Made by a program: the position numbers and the translations under genes. The notes under the pieces are model-generated. The model made no database searches. It worked only from the letters and a program-made list of their open reading frames with translations, and was not told where the DNA came from. Below, piece after piece: positions 29,610 to 38,969 of a stretch of 64,000 nt of DNA. The stretch is taken from positions 58,846 through 122,845 of the forward strand of contig NZ_BMII01000017.1 of the NCBI RefSeq assembly GCF_014641855.1, given 5' to 3'. Numbering within the stretch: position 1 is the first letter of the stretch; each line of letters begins with the position of its first letter. The DNA comes from Shewanella inventionis. GTDB lineage: Bacteria; Pseudomonadota; Gammaproteobacteria; Enterobacterales; Shewanellaceae.

Positions 29610-30563
29610 ATGAAAATAGTAGTATTAGACGGTTATACGCTCAACCCGGGCGATTTAGATTGGCAAGGGTTACAGTCACTTGGTGAGTGTGCTATTTACG
29701 ATCATACCCTAGCAGATGAGGTGGTGGCGCGCTGCCAGGATGCACAAATAGTATTAACCAATAAAACCGTGTTAAATGCACAAATACTCAGCCAATTATC
29801 GCAACTCAAATATATTGGCGTATTAGCAACAGGGACCAATGTTGTCGACATTGCTTGTGCCAGTCAACATGGTATTTGCGTCACTAATATTCCCGCTTAC
29901 GGCCCAGATGCTGTGGCGCAAATGGTGTTTGCCCATATTTTACATCACCATCAACAGGTTTCATTGCACGACCAAGCGGTAAAAGCAGGGCAGTGGAGCC
30001 GCAATCGTGACTTTTGCTTTACCTTATCGCCGTTAACGTCGCTAAAAGGACTTACCCTAGGGGTTGTGGGTTATGGTGATATTGGCCAGCAAGTGGCTAA
30101 TTTAGGTGCCGCATTTGGAATGAAGGTGTTGGTGACCAGTGCCAAGCCTAAAACGGATCTCCCCCCTGCTATTCAGTGGTGTGAGCGCGATACTCTTCTT
30201 AAACAAGCAGACATTATTTCGCTGCATTGCCCGCTCACGGCAGCCACCAAATACATGATAAACCGTGACAGTTTGGCCTTGCTTAAGGCGGGGTGTTTAT
30301 TGGTGAACACCGCTCGCGGCGATTTAATTAACGAAGCCGATTTAGCACAATGGCTAAATCAAAATAACGGCTTTGCTGCTGTTGATGTGTTATCAACTGA
30401 GCCGCCAAGCCCAAACAATCCGTTATTAAGTGCCGCCAATATCACCATTACGCCGCACATCGCCTGGGCAACATTACAAGCAAGACAAAACCTGCTCAAC
30501 ATTGCCGTTAATAATATTAAGCAGTTCCTGCTGGAGGATGTGGTTAATTGTGTAAACGGTTGA
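29610..30563 (+). CDS. D-2-hydroxyacid dehydrogenase (glycerate/hydroxypyruvate reductase-like)
   Basis: A 317-aa NAD(P)-dependent enzyme that interconverts 2-oxoacids and D-2-hydroxyacids. The Rossmann motif is VGYGDIGQQVA (residues ~152-162) and the catalytic Arg, Glu and His appear in NTARGDLINE, the DVLSTEPP region and ITPHIAWAT. The N-terminal KIVVLDGYTLNPGDLDW resembles glycerate dehydrogenase (HprA-type) proteins, which is the best guess for substrate. It is 45 bases after djlA and is ended by a strong terminator. Confidence 0.88.
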   Translation: MKIVVLDGYTLNPGDLDWQGLQSLGECAIYDHTLADEVVARCQDAQIVLTNKTVLNAQILSQLSQLKYIGVLATGTNVVDIACASQHGICVTNIPAYGPDAVAQMVFAHILHHHQQVSLHDQAVKAGQWSRNRDFCFTLSPLTSLKGLTLGVVGYGDIGQQVANLGAAFGMKVLVTSAKPKTDLPPAIQWCERDTLLKQADIISLHCPLTAATKYMINRDSLALLKAGCLLVNTARGDLINEADLAQWLNQNNGFAAVDVLSTEPPSPNNPLLSAANITITPHIAWATLQARQNLLNIAVNNIKQFLLEDVVNCVNG

Positions 30564-30573
30564 CTTACGCAAT

Positions 30574-30604
30574 AAAAAGCCGCAATGATTTGCGGCTTTT
30601 TTTT
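30574..30604 (+). terminator. intrinsic terminator between convergent genes
   Basis: AAAGCCGCAA/TTGCGGCTTT stem with long A and T tails, between the hydroxyacid dehydrogenase and purT stops; probably works in both directions. Confidence 0.88.
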
Positions 30605-30665
30605 GGGCTTTGCTCAAGGCTGTTTGCTTATCTTAAGGGCTATAACAAGCTCAAAGCTGTAAAGA

Positions 30666-31856
30666 TTAAAATAACACGTTAATGTGGCTGGCAACCGTTT
30701 TGGCTTTTTCAATGGCGCTTTCTATTGAGTTGTCGCGTGCTAGGGCAACACCTAACCGGCGGCGACCATCAATATCAGGTTTGCCAAATAAGCGTAATTG
30801 AGTGTCGACTGGCGCTAACGCTTGTGCCATGCCTTGGTAACGAATATTGGTCGAGGTGCCCTCGGCTAAAATGACCGCAGAAGCACTTGGGCCATGCTGA
30901 ACAATATTGCTTATTGGTAAACCCAATATGGCACGTACATGTAACGCGAACTCAGAAATGTCCTGGCTAATTAACGTTACTAGGCCTGTGTCGTGAGGTC
31001 TTGGAGACACTTCAGAAAAATACACGTCATCGCCTTTCACAAACAGTTCAACACCAAATAAGCCAAAACCGCCTAGGGCTTCAACCACTTTTTGGCTCAC
31101 GACCTGGGCTTTTTGTAACACAACATCAGACATGACTTGTGGTTGCCAAGACTCGCGATAATCACCGTCTTCTTGCCTGTGACCAATAGGGGCACAAAAA
31201 TGAATACCATTCACTGCGCTAATGGTGAGTAGCGTAATTTCATAATCAAATGGAATAAAGGCCTCAACAATCACTCGGCCTTGCCCTGCGCGGCCACCTT
31301 CTTGCGCATAAGCCCATGCTTTGGCAATGGTATCGCTCAACTTAATCACACTTTGGCCTTTACCTGACGAGCTCATGACCGGCTTAACTACACAAGGAAT
31401 ACCAATGTCTGCAACAGCTTGCTCGAACTCGGTTTGGGTATCGCAGAAGAAATATTTTGACGTAGGTAAGGCTAAAGTCTCAGCCGCTAAGCGGCGAATG
31501 CCTTCACGGTCCATGGTTAATTTAGCTGCGTTTGCCGTTGGCACAACATGTAAGCCTTGCTGCTCTAATTCTACTAAGGTTTGAGTGGCAATGGCTTCAA
31601 TTTCAGGGATAACCAGATCTGGTTTTTCTAATTCGATAACCGCTTTTAGCGCATTGCCATCGAGCATATTGATCACATGAAATCGATGCGCAATTTGCAT
31701 TGCCGGGGCGTTAGGGTAGCGGTCAACCCCAATCACTTCAATACCGAAACGTTGCAGTTCAATCGCGACCTCTTTACCAAGCTCTCCGCAACCTAATAAC
31801 ATGGCTTTTACTGTGCCAGGTGTGTTTGCCGTGCCGAATATAGTAGGAATGGACAT
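30666..31856 (-). CDS. purT: formate-dependent phosphoribosylglycinamide formyltransferase
   Basis: Uses formate and ATP to formylate GAR in purine synthesis, a folate-free alternative to PurN. The 396-aa ATP-grasp protein starts near [17 protein letters not shown], and shows [16 protein letters not shown] for ATP binding and [17 protein letters not shown] near residue 285 with the Mg-binding Glu. Length is as in E. coli PurT (392 aa). Monocistronic. Confidence 0.96.
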   Translation of the reverse strand: MSIPTIFGTANTPGTVKAMLLGCGELGKEVAIELQRFGIEVIGVDRYPNAPAMQIAHRFHVINMLDGNALKAVIELEKPDLVIPEIEAIATQTLVELEQQGLHVVPTANAAKLTMDREGIRRLAAETLALPTSKYFFCDTQTEFEQAVADIGIPCVVKPVMSSSGKGQSVIKLSDTIAKAWAYAQEGGRAGQGRVIVEAFIPFDYEITLLTISAVNGIHFCAPIGHRQEDGDYRESWQPQVMSDVVLQKAQVVSQKVVEALGGFGLFGVELFVKGDDVYFSEVSPRPHDTGLVTLISQDISEFALHVRAILGLPISNIVQHGPSASAVILAEGTSTNIRYQGMAQALAPVDTQLRLFGKPDIDGRRRLGVALARDNSIESAIEKAKTVASHINVLF

Positions 31857-32052
31857 GATGATTTATGGCCTTTATGTAGGGATATTTTTATATGCCGAAC
31901 AGTGTAACGATCCCTAGGATAAAAAATCCAATACAAAAACCAATAAATCGCTATTTTATGGCAATAGGTATGATTTTTTGTGATGTGAGATTGTGTTTAA
32001 TAGCGATAAGTGGTTTGAGTAGGCTTAATACGAGTGGGTATATAAGTGGAGG

Positions 32053-32087
32053 TTATCAAGCCAGTAAAACCAATACTGGCTTGATAA
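32053..32087. repeat. 14-bp perfect inverted repeat between purT and peroxiredoxin-like gene
   Basis: TTATCAAGCCAGTA and its exact reverse complement are separated by seven bases. There is no U-tract on the minus side, so it is not a standard terminator; it lies 15 bases past the stop of the peroxiredoxin-like gene and may protect the mRNA 3' end or bind a protein. Confidence 0.75.
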
Positions 32088-32101
32088 TGATTGCGTGCAG
32101 A

Positions 32102-32731
32102 TTATTTCGCTAAAAGACCTGCCGCGGCCAAAATAAGCTCAGGGGCTGGGCGCACTTTGTAGTTTGGGTTTACATATTGAAAATGAATTAAGCCTTTTGT
32201 GTCTGCTAAGTACACAGCAGGTACCGGCAACACCAGGCGTTTGTCACCTTGTGGCGTGGTAAATAACTCATTGGTAACTACACTGGCTGTGTATTTTTTT
32301 GTGATATCGGCACTGGTGTAATAGGCTAACCCAAAGGCTTGTGATGCGGCCATTGAACTGTCTGATAGCAATAAGTAATCAAGCTTTTGATCGTTCAGTG
32401 ATGCACGCATTTTTTCGGGCGTGTCGGGTGAAATCCCCACAAGTTGAAATCCCATGTCGATAAGTTTTGGTTCAATGGCTTTTAGTTGTCCCATTTGTGA
32501 ATTACAAAATGGACACCAACCACCACGGTAAAAAAAGAAAATAGTGGGTTTTTGTGACACCAATTTAGCTAAATCAACGGCATTGCCATCAACATCTTGC
32601 AAAGTGACCGAGGGAATTTGGTGGCCATTGAGCAGTGGCATGACATTGTTTTCGTCACTGGCAATAGGTTTAGCTATGCTGGTAAAGCTGGTTAACATTA
32701 ACGCGCTAGCAATAAGCAAAGTTTTTAACAT
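32102..32731 (-). CDS. secreted peroxiredoxin-like protein (AhpC/TSA family)
   Basis: A 209-aa protein with an N-terminal signal peptide (MLKTLLIASALMLTSFTSIA, cut near KPIA) and a thioredoxin-like fold with FFYRGGWCPFCNSQMGQL, where the peroxidatic-position Cys is part of a CPFC pair. This is the RGGWCPxC subgroup of peroxiredoxin-like proteins, which may act as a thiol peroxidase or disulphide reductant in the periplasm. VLPVPAVYLADTKG near residue 170 is the usual cis-Pro segment. The gene stands alone. The specific electron donor is unknown. Confidence 0.83.
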   Translation of the reverse strand: MLKTLLIASALMLTSFTSIAKPIASDENNVMPLLNGHQIPSVTLQDVDGNAVDLAKLVSQKPTIFFFYRGGWCPFCNSQMGQLKAIEPKLIDMGFQLVGISPDTPEKMRASLNDQKLDYLLLSDSSMAASQAFGLAYYTSADITKKYTASVVTNELFTTPQGDKRLVLPVPAVYLADTKGLIHFQYVNPNYKVRPAPELILAAAGLLAK

Positions 32732-32818
32732 GATAAGTCCTTGTGTGGTGTTGTCCTAACGTACTCGATATCACAATAGTACGCATACGTTATAACAAAA
32801 TAAATTTCATTCAAAGAC

Positions 32819-32842
32819 AAAAAAGACGCCGTAGCGTCTTTT
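32819..32842. terminator. intrinsic terminator after the DEAD-box helicase
   Basis: AAAAGACGC-cgta-GCGTCTTTT with A/T tails, 50 bases beyond the helicase stop on the minus strand. Confidence 0.8.
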
Positions 32843-32891
32843 AGTTTGCCTCCCCTTTACAGCGGGAAAGGTAAAATATATCGAATCTAAG

Positions 32892-34193
32892 TTACTTAAT
32901 TTTTTTGTATTTTACTGTGCTACTGGCTTTACCCACTTTAACACGGCGGCCATCCATTTTTTTCTCGGCAATCATTTGAGCGCCAACGTTGTCGCTACGT
33001 TGCTGTTTTTTAGCGAAGCTACGGCGCTTTTCAATTTGTTTAAGCAACATTTCACGGCTACCTACCTCATAACCCGGTACGGTAATACGGCGAATTTGTT
33101 GGCCAATAAGTTTTTCAATGTCGGCTAACGTGCGTTCTTCTTCACGGCTGACAAACGAAATAGCCACACCGGTTTTACCTGCACGGCCTGTACGGCCAAT
33201 ACGGTGGACATAATCTTCTGCCAAAAACGGTAAATCATAATTAACCACGTATTCAAGGTTTTGAATATCAAGGCCACGAGCAGCAACTTCAGTGGCCACT
33301 AATACACGGATTTTACCTTCAACAAACTCACGTAATGCACGGCGACGGCTACCTTGAGCTTTTTCTCCGTGAACAACACCTGATGGAATACCGTCAAGGT
33401 TTAATTCTTTTACTAAGGTGTCTGCTGCGTCACGAGTGGCGGTAAACACCAGTACTTGACGCCAGTTTTTTGTGCCGATCAGTTCAGACAACAATTCACG
33501 CTTACGGCGTTGTTCAACCGGATAAATCACCTGGCTAATGGTCGCCGCCGTGGTGTTTTGTTTATCTACAGTAATGACTTTAGGTTTATCAAGCATGTCG
33601 TTAGCGAGTTTTTTTACTTCACTAGAAAACGTCGCTGAAAACAACATGTTTTGGCGGTTTTTGTTTACCGCTTGGAGGATTTTTTTAATATCGGCGCTAA
33701 AGCCCATATCAAGCATACGGTCAGCTTCATCGAGCACTAAAAAGTCAACGTTTGACAAACTTAAGTTACAAGCTGTGATGTGCTCGAGCAAACGGCCTGG
33801 GGTGGCCACAATAACATCAGCACCACGTTTTAGCTTTTGCGATTGCGTGTCCATTTTAACGCCACCGTAAATGGTTAATACGGTGAAGTTAAGGTGTTTG
33901 CTGTAAGCACTGATGTTGTCTGCAACCTGTGCCGCAAGTTCACGGGTAGGTGTAAGAATTAACGTGCGTGTGTTTGATGGTAATGTCTCTTTTGGCACTT
34001 CACACATTTTTTGTAAAATAGGTAAAGCAAACGCTGCGGTTTTACCGGTACCCGTTTGCGCGCTGGCGAGTACATCTTCGCCGCGGCGGATAGCTGGGAT
34101 CGCTTGTTTTTGAACTGGTGTCATCGATTGGTAACCGCACTCAGCGATCGCGCGTAATATTTCTGGGGCGAAGCTAAAAGATTCGAATTTCAT
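32892..34193 (-). CDS. DEAD-box RNA helicase (RhlE-like)
   Basis: A 433-aa ATP-dependent RNA helicase. All core motifs are visible: Q motif with TPVQKQAIP, motif I ASAQTGTGKT, Ia PTRELAAQ, II VLDEADRMLDMGF, III FSATFS, V ATEVAARGLDI, and VI YVHRIGRTGRAG. The C-terminal tail is basic (KKQQRSD...KVGKASSTVKYKKIK), as in RhlE-type helicases involved in ribosome assembly and cold growth. It is longer than a bare core but lacks the DbpA or CsdA RNA-binding domain. A long leader of about 200 nt is likely (see the promoter entry). Could equally be annotated as an RhlE2-like paralogue. Confidence 0.92.
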   Translation of the reverse strand: MKFESFSFAPEILRAIAECGYQSMTPVQKQAIPAIRRGEDVLASAQTGTGKTAAFALPILQKMCEVPKETLPSNTRTLILTPTRELAAQVADNISAYSKHLNFTVLTIYGGVKMDTQSQKLKRGADVIVATPGRLLEHITACNLSLSNVDFLVLDEADRMLDMGFSADIKKILQAVNKNRQNMLFSATFSSEVKKLANDMLDKPKVITVDKQNTTAATISQVIYPVEQRRKRELLSELIGTKNWRQVLVFTATRDAADTLVKELNLDGIPSGVVHGEKAQGSRRRALREFVEGKIRVLVATEVAARGLDIQNLEYVVNYDLPFLAEDYVHRIGRTGRAGKTGVAISFVSREEERTLADIEKLIGQQIRRITVPGYEVGSREMLLKQIEKRRSFAKKQQRSDNVGAQMIAEKKMDGRRVKVGKASSTVKYKKIK

Positions 34194-34440
34194 GGTGCGG
34201 TTCCTGTATGTACATCAAAACAAAGCGATTTAGTTACGTCCAGCTTATTAGCTGAGCAAGGTAAATCTAGATAATTGGGCCCGTTAGCCTTACTCGATGG
34301 CTAAATTCATGCTTAACAATGTTGTTAACTTCATAGGATAGTTGAAAAACGTTAAGCTTGAGCAGAATACCCGATTGGGACGCCATCGATAAGCGGCCGC
34401 GGAGTATAACAAACTTTTGCCTAAATCCTGAACTTTATCT
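34194..34440 (-). promoter_or_regulatory. helicase promoter and long 5' leader
   Basis: On the minus strand a TATACT box lies at 34408-34403 with TTCAGG 18 bases upstream. Transcription from here would give about 200 untranslated bases before the helicase ATG. Long leaders occur in cold-induced helicase mRNAs. No gene or known riboswitch was seen in this stretch. Confidence 0.4.
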
Positions 34441-34540
34441 GTGTTTACTCATAAGATTTTTTAAGCTTGCGCTTTTGTTGTTATTGCGGTTTAGGCGGTG
34501 TTTCACATAAACGCAAATTCTTGAGTAGAGGGAGGTAAAA

Positions 34541-34642
34541 ATGTTTGCTAAATTGCATGGTAAATCAATGATAGACTATGACATCAAGTGCATCATCGAC
34601 GTAGCAACCTTCTTTTATGAATATAAATCAACTCGATCTTAA
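34541..34642 (+). CDS. 33-codon small ORF with strong ribosome site
   Basis: ATG 34541 is preceded by AGGGAGGT at an ideal distance and reads 33 codons (MFAKLHGKSMIDYDIK...) to TAA at 34640. It overlaps the start of the chimeric LysR-like ORF in another frame. It may be a leader peptide, a true small protein, or the 5' remnant of a lost gene. No homologue is recognised. Confidence 0.35.
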   Translation: MFAKLHGKSMIDYDIKCIIDVATFFYEYKSTRS

Positions 34643-34979
34643 TCTACTGATTATTTTAAAACAGTTACTTGAAGAAAAGCATATCAGTAATACCGCATTA
34701 ACGTTAGGTATCAGCCAACCATCAATTAGTCGGTCTTTGGCAAAGCTGCGAGTGCTTTTTGATGACCAACACATCTTGCTGGTATCACTAGAGTGGACAA
34801 GTTGGGCTGAGCAAATAAATGCCCAGGGATATTCTCATGGCGATGGGGAAGGTCGAGGAAACATGCCCTCAATACTGAGGTACATATTACCTTTTGTTAA
34901 AGAGTTGATTTTAATTGGCGTGCCCATGTTAATTACGGTTGGCATAGCAAAATTAATCGGGCGTTTCAAAAAACGTTAG
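34617..34979 (+). pseudogene. chimeric ORF: truncated LysR DNA-binding domain joined to an unrelated membrane tail
   Basis: Residues 1-50 (MNINQLDLNLLIILKQLLEE, then SQPSISRSLAKLRVLFDD) are a LysR-family winged helix-turn-helix. After FDDQHILLVS the protein switches to EWTSWAEQINAQGYSHGDGE and a single hydrophobic helix (ILIGVPMLITVGIAKLIGRF) with a basic end. A normal LysR regulator has ~300 aa and an effector domain, which is absent. It looks like a deletion fusion of two genes. It could still be expressed as a membrane-tethered DNA-binding peptide, but degradation is more likely. Confidence 0.55.
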
Positions 34980-35153
34980 TCATTGTTGCTCGTCTTTACC
35001 GGCACGTTGTTTAAAATATTCCTTGCTGCAACGTTCATTTTTATTGATAGCAATATAAGGTTGAGGACAAATGTGAGTTAGTAAAACTCCACACTAAACC
35101 TAAACACAAAAACAGCGGCTTCCTTTGTCAATGTTGTATATATTAACGCGATT

Positions 35154-35192
35154 AAAAAAGGCTTAGGTGAGATAACTACTCTAAGCCTTTTA
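35154..35192. terminator. intrinsic terminator downstream of the aminopeptidase P gene
   Basis: AAAAGGCTTAG...CTAAGCCTTTT, an 11-bp stem around a 14-base loop, 22 bases past the stop of the minus-strand peptidase; also suited to the plus strand. Confidence 0.8.
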
Positions 35193-35213
35193 TCATCTAT
35201 TGAAAGCTAGCGC

Positions 35214-37001
35214 TTAAATCGCCTTAGTCACTTTATTTAACCAGGCTAGTTCATCGCCTTGCATTAATGGCGCTAGGGTGTTGCGTACTTTTTGTTGGTA
35301 TTGATTAAACCAATTTACTTCAACATCAGTTAATAATGATTTGTCGATTAAGCGTGCATCCATTGGGATGTGGGTTAATGCATCAAATTCATACATTTCA
35401 CGCTCAGCCCCTTGCAGGGCTTGGCAAGGTTGTACTGCCACTAAGTTTTCGATACGAATACCAAAACCGTCGGCGCGGTAATAACCAGGCTCGTTCGACA
35501 ATACCATGCCAGGTAACAGCGCAACGCCATTGACGTTTTTACCAATACGCTGTGGGCCCTCGTGTACACTCAAAAAGTGGCCTACACCATGACCGGTACC
35601 ATGATCATAATCAAAACCGTGTTGCCATAAATATTGGCGTGCAAAGGCATCAAGTTGCTGGCCCGAGGTGCCTTTAGGGAAACGTGCAGTATCAAGTGCA
35701 ATATGACCTTTTAATACTAAGGTGACCATTTTTTTCTGCTCGTCGGTTACTTTACCAATGGCGATAGTGCGAGTGACATCGGTAGTGCCATCGATATATT
35801 GTGCGCCAGAGTCAACCAGGTAAATGCTGTCCATGGTCATAGTACTTGGGGTGCCATTGTTATGATTGTAATGACACATGGCGGCATTAGCACCGGTGGC
35901 TGAGATAGTGTCAAAACTTGGCTCACGATACAGTGGGTCTTGCAGTCTAAAGCTTTCTAATTTGTCTGCCAGTTGTGCTTCATCGTGCATGATGTGCTGC
36001 TCAACCTGACTGTCTAACCAGGCTAAAAAGCGGCTAACCGCAACACCATCACGAATATGGCAGGCACGCATACCGGCAAGTTCTGCGCTATTTTTTTGCG
36101 CTTTAGGTAATGCAACAGGATCTGTCCCAGCAATAAGTTTGGCACCGCCTTTTTGCGCTAATAATTGTGAGTATGCATTGGCAGAATGAGGATCGGCTAG
36201 CAATTTAACCCCATCCATTTGCGCTAACACGCTGGCTAATTCAGACTCTTCTTTAAAGCTCACCCCTTCACCCACATGCTCGGCAATATTTTGCGGTACT
36301 TTGCCTAAGTCGGTAAAGAAGGTCATGTCGCCATTGGTAGATAGTAAACCACAGCCCAAGACAACCGGAAAACGTGGCACGTCGTTGCCACGGATGTTTA
36401 ACAACCAACAGCATGAATCTAATGCCGCGATAAGTGCCATGTCGGCACCTTGTTTTTTAACTAATGCCCCAATTTGTTGACGTTTCTCAATGCTATTGCG
36501 GCCCGCACCTTCATGGCTAAATAATGTCATGGTTGATGCTGATGGTGCAGGGCGATCTCGCCAGCTCACATCAATCGGGTTGTCGTTTACTTCAACCAAG
36601 TTGATTTGAGCTTTATCGAATTGCGCTTTGGTTTGTTGGTACCAGGCAAGAGTGTGTAAACGGCTGTCGATACCCACATTTGCTCCAGCGGGTAAGGTGT
36701 CGATTAGCCAGTCAATTTGTGGGTCGTCATGCAGGCTTAAATACTCAAATAAACTGCCATCCACTTGCTGGCGCACCTGCACAGTGTAACGACCGTCGGT
36801 AAAAATGGTTGCGCGGTCTTTTAATACAATCGCCATACCTGCTGAGCCGGTAAAGCCAGTAGCCCAGTGTAAACGCTCATTGCGGGCAGGCACGTATTCA
36901 CCTAAGTATTCATCGGCGCGGGGAATAATAAAGGCATCGATTTGGTTAACTTCAAGTTGTTGGCGAATAGCACTAAGGCGGGTGGCAATAATATTGGACA
37001 T
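35214..37001 (-). CDS. aminopeptidase P family protein (M24B, Xaa-Pro aminopeptidase)
   Basis: Removes N-terminal residues preceding proline. From ATG 37001 (GGAGA upstream) the protein has 595 aa, the long three-domain form: two creatinase-like N-terminal domains (~1-320) and a catalytic pita-bread domain. Metal ligands are visible in YLVDSGAQYIDGTTDVTRT, GHGVGHFLSVHEGP, and SNEPGYYR, with the final Glu in FGIRIENL. The frame continues 27 codons upstream through a Cys-rich stretch (QGCCCPCDNC) but that part lies before the ribosome site. Divergent from a second M24 peptidase. Confidence 0.93.
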   Translation of the reverse strand: MSNIIATRLSAIRQQLEVNQIDAFIIPRADEYLGEYVPARNERLHWATGFTGSAGMAIVLKDRATIFTDGRYTVQVRQQVDGSLFEYLSLHDDPQIDWLIDTLPAGANVGIDSRLHTLAWYQQTKAQFDKAQINLVEVNDNPIDVSWRDRPAPSASTMTLFSHEGAGRNSIEKRQQIGALVKKQGADMALIAALDSCCWLLNIRGNDVPRFPVVLGCGLLSTNGDMTFFTDLGKVPQNIAEHVGEGVSFKEESELASVLAQMDGVKLLADPHSANAYSQLLAQKGGAKLIAGTDPVALPKAQKNSAELAGMRACHIRDGVAVSRFLAWLDSQVEQHIMHDEAQLADKLESFRLQDPLYREPSFDTISATGANAAMCHYNHNNGTPSTMTMDSIYLVDSGAQYIDGTTDVTRTIAIGKVTDEQKKMVTLVLKGHIALDTARFPKGTSGQQLDAFARQYLWQHGFDYDHGTGHGVGHFLSVHEGPQRIGKNVNGVALLPGMVLSNEPGYYRADGFGIRIENLVAVQPCQALQGAEREMYEFDALTHIPMDARLIDKSLLTDVEVNWFNQYQQKVRNTLAPLMQGDELAWLNKVTKAI

Positions 37002-37124
37002 GGTTTCTCCGTTGGAGGCGACTGATGAACTCAGCTCTGTAAATGAGGTGCAATTATCGCAAGGGCAACAGCAGCCTTGCAAGCGTAGTTGCTAAGATTT
37101 GCTTGGCTTAAATTGTAAACTTAT

Positions 37125-37136
37125 ATTGTATACAAT
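37125..37136. promoter_or_regulatory. ATTGTATACAAT palindrome in the divergent M24 promoter region
   Basis: A perfect 12-bp palindrome centred between the divergent peptidase genes (124 bases from one start, 71 from the other). It shares TTGTATACAA with the ABC exporter upstream region. GntR-type operators have this form; a shared regulator is possible but unproven. Confidence 0.4.
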
Positions 37137-37206
37137 GGTAACTCTACATTGTAGGCGTTATGCTTATCGGCATTTATCTGACAATAACAATAATAAAGGA
37201 CTCGTG

Positions 37207-38421
37207 ATGACAATCGGTGTTGGTGGTGTTAGCCCGCAGCAGGCATTAGCTAAATTATGTAAAATGACAGACGGTGTTGCAGCCATAAGCGAGGATGAAT
37301 TTAATCAACGCATAAAGCGTGCACAAGAGTTAATGGTACAACATGGCTTAGATGCTATTTATGTTAATGCGGGCACTAACTTGTATTATTTTAGCGGTAC
37401 ACGCTGGTTTTCAAGTGAACGTATGGTCGGGGCTATCATTCCGGCAGAGGGCGCGATTGAGTACATTGCCCCAGCGTTTGAGCTAGATACTTTGCAAGGG
37501 TATATGGCCATTAAAGGTCAAGTAAACACCTGGCATGAAGATCAAAGCCCCTATCAATTATTTGCCCATTTGCTTGATAAAATGGGCCTTAAGCAAGCCA
37601 AGATCGGCATTGATGAATCGACTCCGTTTTTTATTAGCGACGGCATCGCTCAAGCTGCGCCTCAACATCGACTTGTTAGTGCAACAACCGTTACTGCAGG
37701 TTGTCGAATGATTAAATCTGCTGCCGAAATCGCCTTAATGCAACGCGCAAAAGACATGACGCTTGAGGTGCATAAAGCGGCTGCGAGTATATTGCGTGAA
37801 GGGATTACCACCGCTGAGGTTGAAGACTTTATCGACCAAGCACATTATGCGGTAGGTGCTCCAAAAGGCTCGTATTTTTGTATTGTATTATTTGGCGAAG
37901 ATACCGCTTATCCGCACGGAGTTAAGTCGCCAAAGTCGTTAGCGATTAATGATACAGTGCTGATTGATACCGGCTGTCAGTTGCATGGTTATAACTCAGA
38001 TATTACTCGCACTTACGTGTTTGGTGAACCCAATGAACGCCAACGCCAGTTATGGCAATTAGAGCAAGATGCACAGCTTGCGGCATTTGCTGCTGCGCAA
38101 ATCGGTACGCCTTGCTGTGAGGTTGATGTTGCTGCGCGCAAGGTGTTAGAAAATGCAGGTTTTGGCCCAGGTTACCAGGTACCTGGCTTACCACATCGCA
38201 CCGGACATGGCATAGGGTTAGACATACATGAATGGCCGTACTTAGTGGGTAATGACTCAACTTTACTGGCCAGTGGTATGTGTTTTAGTAATGAACCCAT
38301 GTTGTGCGTGCCGGGTGAGTTTGGTATTCGACACGAAGACCATTTTTACATGACGGCTCAAGGGCCAAAGTGGTTTACGCCACCTGCCAAATCAATTGAT
38401 GATCCGTTTTATTTGGCTTGA
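37207..38421 (+). CDS. M24 family metallopeptidase (Xaa-Pro dipeptidase/aminopeptidase-like)
   Basis: A 404-aa creatinase/prolidase-type enzyme likely to cut dipeptides or peptides at Xaa-Pro bonds. The N-terminal domain spans ~1-170 and the catalytic domain shows VLIDTGCQLHGYNSDITRT, RTGHGIGLDIHEWPY, FSNEPMLC and FGIRHEDHF for two metal ions. ATG 37207 is set by AAGGA six bases upstream; the frame is open from 37099. The protein is shorter than its divergent neighbour and is a separate subfamily. Together the pair suggests use of proline-rich peptides. Confidence 0.9.
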   Translation: MTIGVGGVSPQQALAKLCKMTDGVAAISEDEFNQRIKRAQELMVQHGLDAIYVNAGTNLYYFSGTRWFSSERMVGAIIPAEGAIEYIAPAFELDTLQGYMAIKGQVNTWHEDQSPYQLFAHLLDKMGLKQAKIGIDESTPFFISDGIAQAAPQHRLVSATTVTAGCRMIKSAAEIALMQRAKDMTLEVHKAAASILREGITTAEVEDFIDQAHYAVGAPKGSYFCIVLFGEDTAYPHGVKSPKSLAINDTVLIDTGCQLHGYNSDITRTYVFGEPNERQRQLWQLEQDAQLAAFAAAQIGTPCCEVDVAARKVLENAGFGPGYQVPGLPHRTGHGIGLDIHEWPYLVGNDSTLLASGMCFSNEPMLCVPGEFGIRHEDHFYMTAQGPKWFTPPAKSIDDPFYLA

Positions 38422-38450
38422 GCATAGGTTAAAGCTAATTTGTTGATACC

Positions 38451-38477
38451 AAAAAGCCTCCATTACGGAGGCTTTTT
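38451..38477. terminator. bidirectional intrinsic terminator
   Basis: AAAAAGCCTC-cattacg-GAGGCTTTTT between the convergent M24 peptidase and FKBP genes. Confidence 0.88.
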
Positions 38478-38498
38478 ATGTTGGTCGGTAGCACTAGA

Positions 38499-38969
38499 TT
38501 AATTAATCGCAAATAACTCAACATCAAATATCAGTACCGAGCCACCCACAATTTTACCAGTTGAGCGGTTACCGTAGGCAAGCTGGCTTGGAATATAAAA
38601 ACGGAACTTGTCACCCACAGTCATTAATTGCACGCCTTCTGTCCAGCCTTTAATCACTTGATTTAGGCCAAAGCTAATGGTTTCATTGCGATCAACTGAG
38701 CTGTCAAATACAGTGCCGTCGATTAATGTGCCATGATAGTGTACCGTCACCTTACTGTTGGCTTTTGGGTGTTCTGTGTTATCGCTTTTGGTGAGGACTT
38801 CATACTGCAAACCTGACAAGGTTTGTACTACGCCTTCGCGTTTTGCATTTTCAGCTAAAAACTGCTTACCTTTTTCGATGTTTTCTTTCGCTGCTTTTGA
38901 GTTGTTTGCCTGAGTAAAAAAATAAAAAATCACTCCAGCAATGACCACCACGGCCAAAATCATACGCAT
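38499..38969 (-). CDS. FKBP-type peptidyl-prolyl cis-trans isomerase, membrane anchored
   Basis: A 156-aa protein with an N-terminal membrane or signal-anchor helix (MILAVVVIAGVIFYFF) and an FKBP domain (~50-155) with VTVHYHGTLIDGTVFDSS, FGLNQVIKGWTEGVQLM and IPSQLAYGNRSTG. These match FklB/FkpA-type isomerases, but the dimerisation domain of FkpA is reduced to a short helix. It probably folds proteins at the periplasmic face. The last gene of a minus-strand run, ended by a terminator. Confidence 0.9.
   Translation of the reverse strand: MRMILAVVVIAGVIFYFFTQANNSKAAKENIEKGKQFLAENAKREGVVQTLSGLQYEVLTKSDNTEHPKANSKVTVHYHGTLIDGTVFDSSVDRNETISFGLNQVIKGWTEGVQLMTVGDKFRFYIPSQLAYGNRSTGKIVGGSVLIFDVELFAIN

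Noticed and set aside
31892..32113. 73-codon plus-strand frame between purT and the peroxiredoxin-like gene
   Set aside because: No ribosome site; it overlaps the 14-bp inverted repeat and has no recognisable protein features.
37002..37082. Cys-rich N-terminal extension (QGCCCPCDNC) of the aminopeptidase P gene
   Set aside because: It lies upstream of a good ribosome site and the family start MSNIIATRL, in the divergent promoter region.
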